Assembly: GCF_002959965.1 (NCBI RefSeq) | Contig: NZ_PREV01000026.1 | Location: 69,501-133,500 of the forward strand | Direction: 5' to 3' | Length of the DNA stretch: 64,000 bases | From: Microbulbifer pacificus | Lineage (GTDB): Bacteria; Pseudomonadota; Gammaproteobacteria; Pseudomonadales; Cellvibrionaceae | In this document: in pieces, positions 63,499-64,000 of the stretch | Position numbering within the stretch: position 1 is the first letter of the stretch | Layout of the letters: every line of letters begins with the position of its first letter | Program-made: the position numbers and the translations under genes | The notes under the pieces: model-generated | The model's input: the letters and a program-made list of their open reading frames with translations, nothing else | What the model was told of the DNA's origin: nothing | Database searches by the model: none

Positions 63499-64000
63499 TC
63501 ACAATACCGGCGTCACATCTACGCGAACCCGGATTCTATCCCCAGGATGCTGGTTCGTGCGAATCAGATATGTCTGGCCGTTGTACTGGTAGTTGACGTC
63601 GTACCCTACCAGCTCGCGGCGGGTGTTGACCTGCTCCACCACCTGGCAGCGCTGCTGGGTGCCGTACTGCACCGGTGCATTGTGGCTGCTGATGGCGTTA
63701 CCGATCACTGCGCCGACGGCGGCGCCGGCTACCATGCCGGCGCCTTTGTTACCGCGATGGTAGTGGCTGTGGCGGCCCCAGCCATGGCGATAGCCACGCG
63801 CGGCATCGCGCCCGACGGCAGCGCCGATCAGGCCGCCGATGATGGCGCCCGCTGGAGAAGGTTGCTGATAGGTGACCGTCTGATCCCAGCACTGGGTACG
63901 GGGCTCCACCACCTGAATATCGTTGTAGACAGGAATCACGGCGGTGACAGCGGCGTAGTCGTAGCCGTCGTCGGGATAGTAGCCGCTATCGCCAGCGGCT
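63499..64000 (-). CDS. Glycine-zipper 2TM-domain protein (N-terminus outside window)
   Basis: An open frame of at least 167 codons running off the right edge; the GTG at 63939 is internal, because the frame continues to 64000 with DDGYDYAAVTAVIPVYNDIQ. Two glycine-zipper stretches (AGAIIGGLIGAAVGRDAARG and GAGMVAGAAVGAVIGNAISS) flank a His/Gly/Arg-rich insert (HGWGRHSHYHRGN). A C-terminal domain (CQVVEQVNTRRELVGYDVNY) is typical of outer-membrane-associated Rick_17kDa-type proteins. Probably a lipoprotein or exported protein stabilising the envelope. Confidence 0.88.
   Translation of the reverse strand, partial: AAGDSGYYPDDGYDYAAVTAVIPVYNDIQVVEPRTQCWDQTVTYQQPSPAGAIIGGLIGAAVGRDAARGYRHGWGRHSHYHRGNKGAGMVAGAAVGAVIGNAISSHNAPVQYGTQQRCQVVEQVNTRRELVGYDVNYQYNGQTYLIRTNQHPGDRIRVRVDVTPVL

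Overview
The window reads as a chromosomal segment of a GC-rich marine gammaproteobacterium. The best guess is a Cellvibrionales-type polysaccharide degrader such as Microbulbifer or a relative. The main clues are a secreted GH18 chitinase with two chitin-binding modules joined by polyserine linkers, Pseudomonas-like housekeeping proteins (an EF-P with Arg32 and its rhamnosyltransferase EarP), and a TonB-dependent receptor. The genus is inferred from style; no rRNA or tRNA gene was seen.

Layout. 1-2000: the 3' end of a SpoU-type RNA methyltransferase, then an OmpA-family porin with a terminator. 2.3-6.9 kb: a leftward iron operon, with a Fur box, a helical periplasmic protein and FbpA-FbpB-FbpC. 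7.2-9.9 kb: a membrane class III nucleotide cyclase overlapping a lipoprotein gene. 9.9-14.1 kb: leftward earP, efp and an Arg/Lys/Orn decarboxylase. 14.4-16.5 kb: a chitinase behind two NagR-like operators. 16.6-21.1 kb: an island inserted in the 3' end of guaA. It is bounded by a displaced 115-bp guaA end and carries one giant SIR2-family, probably anti-phage, gene and no integrase. 21-29 kb: guaB-guaA, xseA, an MltF-like transglycosylase with two solute-binding domains, and a quinone oxidoreductase whose gene overlaps it tail to tail. 29-36 kb: an orphan TonB receptor, pdxH, and an hscC-type Hsp70 with a membrane J-like/RDD partner. 36-42 kb: an AruI-like decarboxylase with an aldehyde dehydrogenase, a 71-codon gene, and kbl-tdh for threonine breakdown. 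41.9-42.2 kb: two inverted copies of a structured intergenic repeat. 42.3-49.5 kb: a small membrane protein, a Na+/H+ antiporter, an FMN glutamate-synthase-like protein, a radical SAM protein, and arsRC-acr3-arsH. 49.5-58.3 kb: a yjfL/yjfM/yjfC-like operon, a TauE exporter, small DUF proteins, a trans-acting enoyl-reductase-like protein, a PAP2 phosphatase, a glycosyltransferase and an acyl-CoA dehydrogenase. 58.4-64 kb: an M20 peptidase, a polysaccharide deacetylase, a PepSY/PhoP/PhoQ-like set and a truncated glycine-zipper protein.

The genes fall into recognisable modules. These are Fur-controlled ferric iron import, EF-P maturation next to EF-P itself, chitin degradation under a GlcNAc-type repressor, purine (GMP) synthesis, threonine and arginine catabolism, arsenic detoxification, and envelope sensing by PepSY plus a two-component system.

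The most unusual items are: the integrase-less SIR2 island between two guaA 3' ends; the repeat whose hairpin arms differ between copies but stay self-complementary; the helical periplasmic protein heading the fbp operon; the double-sensor transglycosylase; and two small genes with strong ribosome-binding sites. Start positions were moved from the longest frame wherever a ribosome-binding site or family alignment argued for it. All family assignments come from reading motifs, not from database searches.
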